From: an uncultured Clostridia bacterium
Lineage (GTDB): Bacteria; Bacillota; Clostridia; TANB77; CAG-508
NCBI GenBank assembly: GCA_949935895.1
Contig: CATLGL010000004.1
Span: 1 to 24,667, forward strand
DNA length: 24,667 nucleotides
Reading direction: 5' to 3'
The notes beneath the pieces are model-generated. The model saw nothing but the letters and a program-made list of their open reading frames with translations. It was not told the DNA's origin and did no database searches. Below are positions 7,722-17,747 of the stretch, piece after piece (the first letter of the stretch is position 1; every line of letters starts with the position of its first letter). The translations under genes were made by a program, and so were the position numbers.

Positions 7722-7932
7722 AAGCACAGATTAATAAGAATCATTAAAAATTTCTTAAAAAGCTTTATCTTTTTGAAATAATGTAATATAATTAGGTCAT
7801 ATATTTTTTATTGTATAGGAAAAATGAAAGATTTTCCATGTGCAACAAGGTTAAGTTACCTTAGATTGTGCAATTGCAAAGCAATTTTGTACATGTAGCA
7901 AAGCCACTTTTCTTATTACAAAGGAGGATGTT

Positions 7933-10678
7933 ATGGGTAATAAAAAAGAGACAAAGAAATCATCAGATAATGAAAAGACCAAAAAAGTAAAAACAGTGAA
8001 GCAAACAGAGAAAGAGAAAGTAAAAGAAAAAGGAAAAGAAAAGGAAAATAAAAAAGTAAAGAAAAAAGGAAAACATCCTAAATTGATGTTAACATTAAAA
8101 ATACTACTTATACTCATTATTTTAGGAGTTATTGCAGCAGCAGGAGTAATTGGAGGTATCTTTTTTGGTGTATTTGGGGATGAAATTAAAATAACGGCAG
8201 ATGCTTTAAATATAAAAACAGAAAATAGTGTGTTAATTGATATAAATGGAGTTGAAGTAGCTACATTAAATGGAGATGAAAATAGAGAAGTTATTTTATT
8301 ATCTGAAATGGGAGAATATCTGCCAAATGCATTTATAGCAATAGAAGATAAACGATTTTATGAGCATAGTGGAGTAGATATTCAAAGAACATTAGGAGCT
8401 GTTATGAAATTCATAACAGGAGATGCAAGCTATGGAGGTAGTACAATCACACAACAATTAATTAAAAATGCAACACAAGATAATGAAAAAGATTGGAAAA
8501 GAAAAGTAAGAGAAATTGCAAAAGCTTTTCAAATTGAAAGAGAAATGTCAAAACAACAAATACTAGAATCTTACTTAAATACGATTCCTTTGGGTGGTGG
8601 TGCCAAAAATGTATATGGTGTTAAAATAGCGGCAAATTATTATTTTGATAAACAGCCTACAGAATTAACACTTGCACAAGCTGCTTATATTGCAGGGATT
8701 AACCATTCACCAAACTTATATAATCCATTTAAAGAAAAACCTAATACAGAAAGAATTAACAAAAGAACAAAAGTAGTACTAGACCAAATGAAGGAGCAAG
8801 GAAAAATCAATCAAGAGCAATATGATGCAGCAATACAAGAAGTAGATGGAGGTCTTGCTTTTAAAGAGGGAAATATTACAAGCTATAATTCTTTAACACA
8901 AAATGAAGAAGCAGCGTTAAAACAAGTAGCAACTGATTATGCAAAAGAAAATGGACTTGATTATAAAGTAGCATTACAAAAAATACAAAGTAGTGGATAC
9001 AAAATATATATTACAGAAAATAGAAATCTTCAAAATATATTAGATGAAACATATACCAATAGTAATGATTGGATAAAAACAAAAACAGTAAATAGAAAAG
9101 ATGAAAATGGAGGCACATACAAAGAAACAGTACAAATACAATCTGGTATGGCAGTTATTGACCATAAAACAGGATATGTTGTAGCATTAAGGGGGGTTTT
9201 AGGAGAAAAAACACCTTGGGGAAATAACAGAGCAACAGGAGCAACTCATCAACCTGGTTCTTCTATTAAACCAATCGCTATTATTGCACCATCAATACAA
9301 GAAGGTCTTATTACAGCTGGAACTGTTGTTGATGATACACCAGTAAAATATGGTTCCTATGTGCCACGTAATTCAGGCCGGTGGTTATACAGGATTAATG
9401 AACATACGCTCAATATTAAGAGTATCTAGAAATATTCCAGAGGTAAAGATGTTACAAAAATTAACTCCTGCAAAATCAATTGAGTATTTAAAATCTTTAG
9501 GAATTACTACATTATCTGGAAACGAAGGACTATCCTTAGGTTTAGGTGCAGTAGATTATGGAATGAGTCCAGTAGAAATAGCAGGTGCATATGCAACAAT
9601 TGCAAATAAAGGTGTATATATTGAACCAACTTTTTATATCAAAGTAGTGGATTCAAATGGAAATATAATTATGGAGAAAAAGCAAGAAACACATCGAGTA
9701 TTATCAGAACAAAATGCATGGCTTGTACAATCATTATTAACTGAGCCAACAGGAACAGGGCTAACAGGAGCAGAAGGGGCAACAGGAACAAGAGCAAGAG
9801 TAACAGGTATGCAAACTTGTGGAAAAACAGGAACAACAAATGACACGACAGCTACTTGGTTTTGTGGATTTACACCATATTATACAGCCTCTATGTATTT
9901 TGGATTTGATAATCCAAAAGATGGTGGTTCAGGAGTTCCAGGAAGTGGTACAGTGGCTGCCCGTTGGGGAGGAATTATGAATAAAATTCATAATGGACTA
10001 GAAAAAGCAAGTTTTGAAAGACCAGGTGGTATTGTATCAGGAAGAATTTGTAGAGATTCTGGATTACTTGCAACAGAAAATTGTGAACAAGACCAAAGAG
10101 GTTCAAGAGTATATGGAGAGTATTTTGTAAAAGGAACAACACCTACTCAAAGTTGTGCAACACATGTAAAAATAAAGATTTGTAAAGAAACTGGTAAAGT
10201 TGCTAATGAATTTTGTACTGATTTTGAAGAAAAAGTATTTATAACAAGACCAAATAGTGATACAGATACTTCTTGGCAATCAGCAGCAGATGCCAAATTT
10301 ATGGCACCAACCCAAACCTGTGATAAACATACTACAAAACCAGATACAGTAAAACCAGAAATTACATTAAAAGGAGAGGCAACAATTAGTTTAAAATTAA
10401 AAGAAGTATTTAAAGATCCAGGTGCAACAGCAAAAGATGATGTGGATGGAGATTTAACAAGCCAAATAAAGACAACAATAAAAAAGGATAATAAAGAAGT
10501 AAAACAAATAGATACTTCAAAGGCAGGAGTTTATATTATAACTTATACAGTAAGTGATAAAGCAGGAAATGTAGGAGTAAAAACAAGAACAGTAAAAGTA
10601 GGAGATACGACTCAAAAACCTGGTAATAACACGATAAATTCAGGAAATACTATTACTACCAATACAATTAAACACTAA
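7933..10678 (+). CDS. Class A penicillin-binding protein 1A, read through one +1 shift at CGG
   Basis: A bifunctional peptidoglycan synthase: glycosyltransferase (GT51) plus DD-transpeptidase, anchored in the membrane. The start follows AAAGGAGGATG. A Lys/Glu-rich cytoplasmic tail of about 50 residues leads to one membrane helix. GT51 motifs are EDKRFYEH (near 138), GGSTITQQLIKN (near 168) and the SYLNTIPLGGG segment. The transpeptidase SxxK is SSIK (443-446). At codon 483 the frame reads CGG (9379-9381); skipping C gives SGGGYTGLMNIRSI, then SRN (the SxN motif, 498-500) and KTGTTN (631-633). The C-terminus has a DUF5011-like Ig domain (KDPGATAKDDVDGDLTSQIK ... AGVYIITYTVSDKAGN) and a Thr/Asn tail. 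The joined length is about 914 residues. The unshifted product would have a broken transpeptidase. The exact paralogue name (pbpA, ponA or mrcA) is uncertain. Confidence 0.88.
9379..9381 (+). other. In-frame CGG at +1 frameshift site (PBP1A)
   Basis: The site reads TCA GGC CGG TGG TTA; omitting one C gives TCA GGC GGT GGT TAT ACA GGA, encoding S-G-G-G-Y-T-G, the family's G-x-Y-x-G before the helix with SxN. Fifteen unrelated residues follow CGG in the zero frame before TAG at 9427-9429. Confidence 0.82.
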
Positions 10679-10753
10679 TTTTTTATAAGAATAAATAATA
10701 AAAGAAAAAGATAATAAAAAGTTGTCTTAAAATTACAAAAGAATTTTGTTAAT

Positions 10754-10802
10754 GCAAATTAGAGTATAACCTACCTAAAAAAAGGTGTATACTCTAATTT
10801 GC
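10754..10802. promoter_or_regulatory. Long hairpin in the cysS leader
   Basis: A perfect 15-bp inverted repeat (10754-10768 with 10788-10802) surrounds a 19-base loop that contains ACCT and AGGT and could pair further. It ends 35 bases before cysS. No U-run follows, so it is not a standard terminator in this direction; it may terminate PBP transcripts weakly, stabilise RNA or control cysS. The T-box signature GGGTGGNACC is absent. Confidence 0.4.
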
Positions 10803-10837
10803 TCAATTGCTATTGATATAAGAAAGGTGGAATATAG

Positions 10838-12232
10838 ATGGATTTAGCATTGTATAATACCCTTACAAAAACCAAAGAAGTTTTTAAGCCTATTAATGAA
10901 AATGAGGTAAAAATATATTCATGTGGACCAACGGTATATAAAAATGCAACTATTGGTAATATGAGAACAAACATATTTCAAGATATTTTACGAAGGGTAT
11001 TGAAATATAATGGCTATTGTTTACGTCATGCAATGAATATTACTGATGTTGGACATTTGGTGTCAGATGGAGATGAAGGAGAAGACAAGATGCTAAAATC
11101 AGCAAAAGAGGAAAAAAAGACACCAATGGAAATTGCAAATTATTATACACAATTATTTTTTAATGATTTAAAAGACTTAAATATAGAGACACCAGAAATT
11201 ATATGTAAAGCAACTGAACACATAGAAGAAATGTTAGAATATGTTAAAGAACTTATTGAAAATGGATATGCATATGAGACATCAACAGCTATTTATTTTG
11301 ATGTTTCTAAATTAGATAAGTATCCAATTTTAACAAATGTTGATGTACAAAATCAAAAAGCAGGTGCAAGAGTAGAAGTCGATAAAGAAAAGAAAAATCC
11401 ATATGATTTTGCATTGTGGATAAAAGCTCCTAAAAATCATTTAATGAAATGGGATAGTCCTTGGGGGGAAAGTTATCCTGGATGGCATATTGAATGCTCT
11501 AGTATGGGACAAAAATATTTAGGAGAACAATTTGATATTCATACAGGAGGAATAGACTTGATTCCTACACATCATGAAAATGAAATAGCGCAAAGTAAAG
11601 GGAAATGTGGAAAAATTCCTGCGAGGTATTGGCTACATGGAGAATATTTACTAATTGATGGTGGGAAAATGTCAAAATCGTTAGGAAATGTTTACTTAGT
11701 TAAAGATATAAAAGAAAAAGGATATGACCCAATTGTATATAAACTATTTAGTTATTCATGTCATTATCGTAATAAATTAAATTTTACATGGGAGGGAATC
11801 GAAGCTGCTGGAAAATCTTTAGAAAGATTACGCAACTGTTATCAAACTAATTTAAAAGGAGCAGATGATTTAACTTTTGAAGATAAGAAAACATTAGAAG
11901 CAATAGAAGAAAGATTTCATCAAGCAATCAATGATGATTTGAACATGCCACTTGCAATGAGTGCAGTATGGGAGGTAGCAAGGTTTGAAAAAAAGAACAT
12001 AGAAGTAGCAAAATTACTTACTAAATTTGATACTGTTTTAGGAATTAAAATAGATGAAAACAATAATAAAAAACAAGAGCTTCCAGAAGATATTTTAAAA
12101 ATTGTGGAAGAAAGAAAAATAGCAAGAGGTAATAAAGATTTTCAAAAATCAGATGAATTACGTGATGAACTATTGAAAAAAGGGTATACTGTAAAGGACA
12201 CAAAGAATGAAATGATAATAGAAAAAATTTAG
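10838..12232 (+). CDS. cysS: Cysteinyl-tRNA synthetase
   Basis: A class I aminoacyl-tRNA synthetase that charges tRNA-Cys in the cytosol. At 464 residues it has family length. Visible motifs are YSCGPTVYKNATIGNMR (zinc ligand Cys29 and the HIGH-equivalent TIGN), GWHIECSSMGQKYLG (second zinc ligand Cys), HTGGIDLIPTHHENEIAQ (His/Glu zinc site) and KMSKSLGN (277-284). The C-terminal helical region and the YTVKDTKNEMIIEK tail fit too. The start follows AAGAAAGGTGGAA. A 15-bp hairpin lies in the leader. The gene has an out-of-frame CGG (ACG GTA) but none in frame, and its reading frame is intact. Confidence 0.95.
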   Translation: MDLALYNTLTKTKEVFKPINENEVKIYSCGPTVYKNATIGNMRTNIFQDILRRVLKYNGYCLRHAMNITDVGHLVSDGDEGEDKMLKSAKEEKKTPMEIANYYTQLFFNDLKDLNIETPEIICKATEHIEEMLEYVKELIENGYAYETSTAIYFDVSKLDKYPILTNVDVQNQKAGARVEVDKEKKNPYDFALWIKAPKNHLMKWDSPWGESYPGWHIECSSMGQKYLGEQFDIHTGGIDLIPTHHENEIAQSKGKCGKIPARYWLHGEYLLIDGGKMSKSLGNVYLVKDIKEKGYDPIVYKLFSYSCHYRNKLNFTWEGIEAAGKSLERLRNCYQTNLKGADDLTFEDKKTLEAIEERFHQAINDDLNMPLAMSAVWEVARFEKKNIEVAKLLTKFDTVLGIKIDENNNKKQELPEDILKIVEERKIARGNKDFQKSDELRDELLKKGYTVKDTKNEMIIEKI

Positions 12233-12270
12233 TTCTTAACCAAAAATAAGAAATGGTAAAGGAGAAAAAA

Positions 12271-13365
12271 ATGACAAAAGAAAATAAAGATAAAATAGGT
12301 TTTTTTAAAAGAATGTATTTAGCAATTAAAGAATTTGAGCAATATGGTATATTTGCAGCAGAAGATGTAGGAACTGCAATAAAATATTTATTAAAAATAA
12401 CATTGATATTAGTACTAGTTGTTACAGGTGTTTTTATATATCAATTTCATATTCATTTTCAGGGTGCAATTCAATACTTTAATGAAAATATCCATGAAAT
12501 TCATTTCGCAAATAGTAATTTAGAAATAAATAAAGGTGAAAAAATTGAAATAAAAAATAATAGTTCCATAGTATCTTATGTACTAATCGATACAGATGCA
12601 TCAAAAGAACAAATTGCTCAATACCAAGAAGAATTAGAAAACTATGAAGGTGGTATAATCGTATTAAAGGATAAAATTATTTATAAAAACCAATTATTAA
12701 GCCAAACAATAGAATACTATTATAATGATATTTTGCAAAGTTATGAGATAGGGGAATTTGATAAACAGGGAGTATTAAATTTTATCGCACAAATTGATAC
12801 GCTAAGTTTGTATAGTAGTATATTTGTAGTAATGTTTATTTACTTATATATGATTTACCTACTAACAGCCTTTGTTGATATTATCATGTTAGCTGTTTTA
12901 GGACTAATTTTAGGACGTATGATAGGAATGAAGATACATTTTAAAGCAACGTTTAATATAGGAGTATATGCTTTAACATTACCAATTTTATTGAATTTAA
13001 TTTATATGGTAGTAAACAAATTAACTGGATTTACCATTCAATATTTTAGTTGGATGTATACCACTATTTCCTATATTTATGTTATTGTAGCTATCTTAAT
13101 AATAAAAACAGATTTTATAAACAGGCAAGCAGAACTTATGAAGATTATAGAAGAACAAGAAAAAGTGAGACAAGAAATGAATTGGAAAAAAGAACAAGAA
13201 AGAAAAGAAGAGGAAAAAAACGAAAACAAAGATAATAAAGGAGAAGAACCAAAAGAGGAAAAGAAACATCCAAATAAAAGAAAAAAAGAAGATAATCTTG
13301 GAAATGGACGGACTTGCACCACAAGAAATAAAGCGGATTGCAAAAAAATGATTAAAGAGATATAA
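12271..13365 (+). CDS. DUF1189-like polytopic membrane protein; C-terminal frame uncertain
   Basis: A membrane protein of about 365 residues resembling DUF1189 proteins of Bacillota; function unknown. The start at 12271 is chosen over 12253 because TAAAGGAGAA lies between them. One helix (KYLLKITLILVLVVTGVFIY) is followed by an extracytoplasmic region of about 130 residues, then four helices (near LYSSIFVVMFIYLYMIYLL, IIMLAVLGLILGRMIG, GVYALTLPILLNLIYMVV, TTISYIYVIVAILII). A highly charged Lys/Glu cytoplasmic tail ends the protein. In the tail the frame meets CGG (13309-13311). The unshifted end (TCTTRNKADCKKMIKEI) suddenly adds cysteines. With a +1 shift it reads GLAPQEIK, meets a second CGG (13334-13336), and with a second shift ends GLQKND at 13355. 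The tail is not conserved enough for me to choose. Confidence 0.65.
   Translation: MTKENKDKIGFFKRMYLAIKEFEQYGIFAAEDVGTAIKYLLKITLILVLVVTGVFIYQFHIHFQGAIQYFNENIHEIHFANSNLEINKGEKIEIKNNSSIVSYVLIDTDASKEQIAQYQEELENYEGGIIVLKDKIIYKNQLLSQTIEYYYNDILQSYEIGEFDKQGVLNFIAQIDTLSLYSSIFVVMFIYLYMIYLLTAFVDIIMLAVLGLILGRMIGMKIHFKATFNIGVYALTLPILLNLIYMVVNKLTGFTIQYFSWMYTTISYIYVIVAILIIKTDFINRQAELMKIIEEQEKVRQEMNWKKEQERKEEEKNENKDNKGEEPKEEKKHPNKRKKEDNLGNGRTCTTRNKADCKKMIKEI
13309..13311 (+). other. Candidate +1 CGG site in the tail of the DUF1189-like gene
   Basis: The site reads AAT GGA CGG ACT; omitting C gives AAT GGA GGA CTT GCA CCA CAA, again a Gly codon after the skipped base. No conserved domain tests it. Confidence 0.4.
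13334..13336 (+). other. Second candidate CGG site in the same tail
   Basis: After the first shift the new frame reads ATA AAG CGG ATT. Omitting the C gives AAG GGA TTG CAA and a stop at 13353-13355; reading CGG as Arg gives a stop (TGA) at 13349-13351. It is supported only by analogy with the other sites. Confidence 0.3.
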
Positions 13366-13537
13366 TATAAGAAAATATTGTAGATTACTACAAAAAATAT
13401 ATGAAGAAATAAGGTAGTCAATGTAAGCTATAATAAAAAAGAGTATTATTAGTTTTTCTATTAAGACTAATAGTATTGATATCAAATGGTATTATTTTAA
13501 AAATTGTAGCACAAAGACTAAAAAGAAGGGAACAAAG

Positions 13538-15329
13538 ATGGACAAGAAAAAAGAGGATAAAAAGAAAAAACAAAAACAAGTATATGTAATGATTACAATT
13601 GCTGTTATTTTGGCACTTGGAGTAATTATACTAGCACTTATGCTAATCAATCAAAAAAATAATGATGAAGAAAAAAATATGGCATATACAGAGTTAATTA
13701 ACCAAATTAATGAAGAAACAGTAGAAAGCTTAGAAATGACAGTAGGAAGCACTTCTGTAAAAGTAAAACTAAAAAATGAAGAAGAAGAAAAAACAGTAAT
13801 TCTTCCTAATACACAAGCATTTATTGAATTATTACATCAAAAAGCAGAACAGGGAAAAGAAATTAAATTAACACAAAAACCAAAAAACGTTTTTCTAAGT
13901 ATACCAACAGCTTTATTTAGCATTTTACCAACATTACTAATGCTTGCGGTTGTGATTTTGATTATTCAAATGCAAGGATTAGGAGATAAAGGAAAGGTTT
14001 ATGATGGAGAAGAAAACAAAAGTAAAGTACGTTTTAAGGATATTGCAGGTTTAGAGGAAGAAAAGAAGGAATTAGAGGAAGTAGTAGATTTCTTAAAAGA
14101 GCCAAAACGTTTTTATGATATGGGAGCAAAAATTCCAAAAGGTATTTTATTATATGGAAAGCCTGGAACAGGTAAGACGTTAATTGCAAAAGCCATTGCA
14201 GGAGAAGCAGGAGTTCCATTTATTTCAATGAGTGGTTCTGAATTTATTGAAATGTTTGCAGGACTTCGGTGCATCTCGTGTACGTAAATTATTTGATAAA
14301 GCAAGAAAATTATCTCCATGTATTGTTTTTATTGATGAAATTGATGCAATTGGTTCTAGAAGAACGGCAAACAGTGGAGCAGAATCAGAAAACAATCAAA
14401 CATTAAATCAATTACTTGTTGAGATGGATGGTTTTGAAGAAAATGAAACAATTATAGTACTTGCAGCAACCAATCGTCCAGAAATGTTGGATAAAGCATT
14501 ATTAAGACCTGGAAGATTTGATAGACAAATTACAATTGCACCTCCAGATGTAAAAGGAAGAGAAGAAATTTTAAAAATACATTCACAAGAAAAAAAATTT
14601 AGTTCAGATGTATCATTAAAAAGTATTGCAGAAGATACAGCAGGATTTACAGGTGCAGAACTTGCTAATATTTTAAATGAAGCAGCTATTATTGCAACCA
14701 TAAATCATCATGAAGCAATTTGCCAAGAAGATATTGAAGAGGCAATTAAAAAGGTAATGGTAGGTGTTCAAAAAAAGACAAGAGTAATTTCAGAAAAAGA
14801 AAAAAATCTAACAGCTTATCATGAAGCAGGACATGCTATTGTAGGAAAATTTTTAAATACATCTGATCCATTAAAAGAAATTTCTATTATTCCAAGAGGA
14901 ATTGCAGGCGGATATACGATGTATAAATCAAATGAAGATAAATTTTATAAGTCAAAAACAGAATTAGAAGAGAAATTAGTGGGCTTATTAGGTGGACGAG
15001 CTGCTGAAAAGTTAGCATTAGATGATATCTCAACAGGTGCAAGAAATGATATACAAGTAGCAACTCAAATTGCAAAAGATATGGTAACAGCCTATGGCAT
15101 GAGTGATAGATTAGGACCAATTTCATTAGAAGAAAATGAAAATTTAGCGATATTTGGAGAAAGTATAGAGGATGTTATTGGAGTAGAGGTAAAAACTTTA
15201 ATAGATACAGCATATCAAAAAGCACAAGAAATTCTAAAAGCAAATATGGATAAATTAGATATGGTTGCAAAATTATTATTAGAAAAAGAAACAATTACAG
15301 CAGAAGAATTTGAGCAAATTTTTGAATAA
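13538..15329 (+). CDS. ftsH: ATP-dependent zinc metalloprotease FtsH, read through one +1 shift at CGG
   Basis: FtsH is a membrane-anchored AAA+ hexameric protease that degrades membrane and unstable cytosolic proteins. The start follows AAGAAGGGAAC. Helix 1 is near residues 14-36 and helix 2 near 114-142, with a short extracytoplasmic region between. Then come FKDIAGLEEEKKELEEVVDF, Walker A GKPGTGKT (207-214) and SGSEFIEMFAG. Here CGG (14267-14269) interrupts the pore-loop region. Skipping C gives GLGASRVRKLF, then Walker B IVFIDEIDAIG, the second region of homology with LLRPGRFDRQI, and the zinc site HEAGH (near 428). The joined protein is about 596 residues, the family norm. Without the shift the product ends six codons later and has no complete ATPase or protease. 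Because the gene is usually important and otherwise perfectly preserved, decay is unlikely. Confidence 0.92.
14267..14269 (+). other. In-frame CGG at +1 frameshift site (ftsH)
   Basis: The site reads GGA CTT CGG TGC ATC; omitting C gives GGA CTT GGT GCA TCT CGT, encoding G-L-G-A-S-R, the near-invariant FtsH G-V-G-A-S-R. The zero frame ends at TAA 14285-14287. Confidence 0.88.
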
Positions 15330-15353
15330 GATAGAAATGAAAGAGAAAAATAT

Positions 15354-16451
15354 ATGGAAGAAAAAACGAACTATTATTGGAAAATGTTATCGAAGTTTTT
15401 AATATTTGTAATAATTTTAATTGGAATATATGTATTATATAAAACAACTATATTTTATATGCCTTTTATTATAGCACTCATTATAGCTAGTATAGCAGAA
15501 CCACTAATCAAACTATTTATGAAAAAATTAAAATGGGGGAGAAAATTAGCAAGTACTGTTTCACTTATTTTGATTGTTAGTGTGATTGTTATACTAATAA
15601 GTATTCTAATTTCTAGCATTATAACAGAATCTATCAACTTAGTTGAAAACTTGAATGGTTATATTGCAAATGCTTATGATTATGGAGTAGGGTTATTATC
15701 AGATATTCAAGAAGGAAGAATTGAAATTTCAGAAGAAGTAATGCAAATTGCAGAAAAATCTTATGGTACTTTATTAGAGGGGGCAAAAACAGTAATTGGA
15801 AACTTTTTTACTGGGGTTATCAATACAATTAGTGCAATACCAGAATGGTTTACTTATGGTTTCATTACGATATTAGCAGTTGTATTTATTTGCTTTGACC
15901 GTGAATATATGATTGAAACATGTAAAAAACATATACCCCAAAAATGGTTAAAAACAGTAAAGTCTTATGGAAAAACAACATTTAGTGTAGTGATTGACTA
16001 TATTAAAGCAGAGGCAAAACTGTCGTGTATTTGTTTTGTTTTGGTATTAGTGGGATTAACTACAATGAACATGTGTGGTATACCAATTGAATATCCAATT
16101 ATTATGGCAATTTTTATTGGTTTTGTGGATATTTTACCTATTTTTGGGGCAGGTACAGTTATGATTCCATGGACAATTTATTTAGTGATTGTAGGAAATA
16201 TTCCATCTGCTATTGGTGTTGGAGTCTTATGGCTAATTTGGGCTATCATTAAAAATTTAGTAGAACCAAAAATGATAAGCCAGCAAATGGGATTACATCC
16301 AATATTTACTTTACTTGCTATGTATACTGGATTTAAATTTTTTGGAGTATTAGGTCTTATGATGGGACCAATTATACTAATTATTTTGAAAAACATTTTT
16401 GCTGAAATTATTGATAAGGGAGTATTAAAAACAATTTTTGAGCAAGAATAA
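15354..16451 (+). CDS. AI-2E family (YtvI/TqsA-like) permease
   Basis: A 365-residue integral membrane protein of the AI-2E (DUF20/PerM) family. Characterised members are reported as autoinducer exporters or ion antiporters, and others act in sporulation (YtvI); the substrate here is unknown. The arrangement is typical: N-terminal helices (FLIFVIILIGIYVLYK; FIIALIIASIAEPLIKLFMK), a long helix, a central amphipathic region, and a C-terminal bundle with FIGFVDILPIFGAGTVMIPW, the family's most conserved stretch. The segment LVEPKMISQQMGLHP ... GVLGLMMGPIILIILK closes the protein. It starts 24 bases after ftsH and is followed by strong hairpins, so it is probably the last gene of an ftsH operon. 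The ribosome site is weak (AAAGAGAAAAA). No CGG occurs in it. Confidence 0.85.
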   Translation: MEEKTNYYWKMLSKFLIFVIILIGIYVLYKTTIFYMPFIIALIIASIAEPLIKLFMKKLKWGRKLASTVSLILIVSVIVILISILISSIITESINLVENLNGYIANAYDYGVGLLSDIQEGRIEISEEVMQIAEKSYGTLLEGAKTVIGNFFTGVINTISAIPEWFTYGFITILAVVFICFDREYMIETCKKHIPQKWLKTVKSYGKTTFSVVIDYIKAEAKLSCICFVLVLVGLTTMNMCGIPIEYPIIMAIFIGFVDILPIFGAGTVMIPWTIYLVIVGNIPSAIGVGVLWLIWAIIKNLVEPKMISQQMGLHPIFTLLAMYTGFKFFGVLGLMMGPIILIILKNIFAEIIDKGVLKTIFEQE

Positions 16452-16473
16452 AAGTTTTCAATACATATATTTA

Positions 16474-16567
16474 TTTCAAAAAGTATATGACTTTTTGAAA
16501 AATGCAGATATACTATTTTGATTAGATAAGAAAAACATGTAGAATTTAAAATACATGTTTTTCTTAT
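16474..16567. terminator. Two consecutive terminator-type hairpins
   Basis: The first is an 11-bp stem (16474-16484 with 16490-16500). The second is a perfect 16-bp stem (16526-16541 with 16552-16567) with a 10-base loop and A/T-run arms able to work in either direction. They close the ftsH/AI-2E transcript and isolate the surface-protein gene. Confidence 0.6.
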
Positions 16568-16599
16568 TATCGTATTAAAACATAAAAAACAAAAAACTA

Positions 16600-16628
16600 T
16601 TGACAGAAAAACTAAAGTTATATACAAT
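16600..16628 (+). promoter_or_regulatory. Promoter of the pilin-like/LamG gene
   Basis: Consensus TTGACA (16600-16605), a 17-base spacer and TACAAT (16623-16628) precede the gene by about 45 bases. Confidence 0.65.
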
Positions 16629-16673
16629 AAACAAGAAAACACACATAAACATAAGATAAGAAGGGATGATATT

Positions 16674-17708
16674 ATGGAAAAGAACCAAGGAATTACGTTG
16701 ATAGCTTTAGTCATTACGATAATTATATTACTAATTTTAGCAGGAATTACAATTAGTTTAACGATAGGAGAAAAAGGCATTTTTAAACAAGCACAAGAAG
16801 CAGGAGTAAAAATAAGTGAAGAAGAGGCAAAATCAAAGTTAGAACTTGTATTATTAGAAATGCAATCTGAAAAGGTAATAAATAGTCAATATAATGCAAA
16901 TGAATATTTATCAGCCAAAATAAAAGAAAATGGAATACTAATAGTAGAAGACAATGAGGATTATGTAATAGTAGATGATTGGACTTTTAAAATTGATAGG
17001 AGTATTCCTCAAATGACAGAGAGTCTTGGGAAAAATAAAAAAGTATATAGTAACAGAAATTTATTAGTATATTTAGATGGAGAAGATGCTTTAGTTGATA
17101 ATATATGGAAAGATCGAAGTGGGAATAATTATGATGCTATTATGAATGGTACTTATATACATGAACCAGATAAAAAGGCATATACCTTTACAGAGGAAAT
17201 AGGTTCAGGAATAATTAAAAAATTTAATTATTCAGAAGGAATAACGATTTCAGCACGAGTAGTATTAAATTCTAATGATGGAGCTCAAAGATTGCATATA
17301 GGAAATGGTTATGCAGGACCTGCTAATTCAAGACCAGCAATGTCAGTTAATTCAAAATTGTTTGAAATAATAAGTGGAACAAGTGGAGCAACAGAAATTC
17401 CATATGAAATTTCTGTTGGTACAGATTACACAGTTACAATGACAATTGATAAAACAGGAAAAAAAGGGAAAATGTACTTGAATGGTCAATTAGTTGGTGA
17501 AGGAAATACATCAACAGATTTTCCAGCAATGCCAGCTAATGATTTTAGAATACGTGGTTATGGATCGGTATACAATGAGGATTTATCTGCAGATGGGTTG
17601 TCACTCTTACCAGTGAGTATAAAGAATGTATTGGTATACGATAGAGAACTTTCACAACAAGAGGTGGAAAACATCTATATAGTCGATAACCAAAAATATG
17701 GAATATAG
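16674..17708 (+). CDS. Surface protein: pilin-like N-terminus fused to a LamG-type lectin domain
   Basis: The first 10 residues, MEKNQGITLI, resemble a class III (prepilin) signal: a short polar leader ending in Gly, then a hydrophobic helix (ALVITIIILLILAGITISL). Type IV pilins normally have Glu at mature position 5; here it is Ala, so assembly into a pilus is uncertain. A short helical stalk follows (KQAQEAGVKISEEEAKSKLE). The C-terminal two thirds resemble the concanavalin A/LamG fold: LLVYLDGEDALVDNIWKDRS near its start, MYLNGQLVGEG, and the closing VLVYDRELSQQEVENIY typical of these domains. It is probably exported and binds glycan or matrix; the ligand is unknown. The start follows AGAAGGGATGAT. 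It is 344 residues long, has its own promoter, and a truncated copy of its 5' end lies just downstream. Confidence 0.7.
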   Translation: MEKNQGITLIALVITIIILLILAGITISLTIGEKGIFKQAQEAGVKISEEEAKSKLELVLLEMQSEKVINSQYNANEYLSAKIKENGILIVEDNEDYVIVDDWTFKIDRSIPQMTESLGKNKKVYSNRNLLVYLDGEDALVDNIWKDRSGNNYDAIMNGTYIHEPDKKAYTFTEEIGSGIIKKFNYSEGITISARVVLNSNDGAQRLHIGNGYAGPANSRPAMSVNSKLFEIISGTSGATEIPYEISVGTDYTVTMTIDKTGKKGKMYLNGQLVGEGNTSTDFPAMPANDFRIRGYGSVYNEDLSADGLSLLPVSIKNVLVYDRELSQQEVENIYIVDNQKYGI

Positions 17709-17747
17709 ACATAAGCAATTTATATAGAATAAACTTGAAACATATGT

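Noticed and set aside
10679..10837. T-box riboswitch upstream of cysS
   Set aside because: No GGGTGGNACC-type element or specifier-loop pattern is visible.
12253..12270. Start of the DUF1189-like gene at ATG 12253
   Set aside because: The ribosome site TAAAGGAGAA lies after this ATG and serves the ATG at 12271.
13347..13351. TGA read as tryptophan (alternative code), suggested by the open frame after the TGA at 13349
   Set aside because: All intact genes use TGG for Trp with no internal TGA, and dprA ends properly at TGA. One ambiguous case is not enough.
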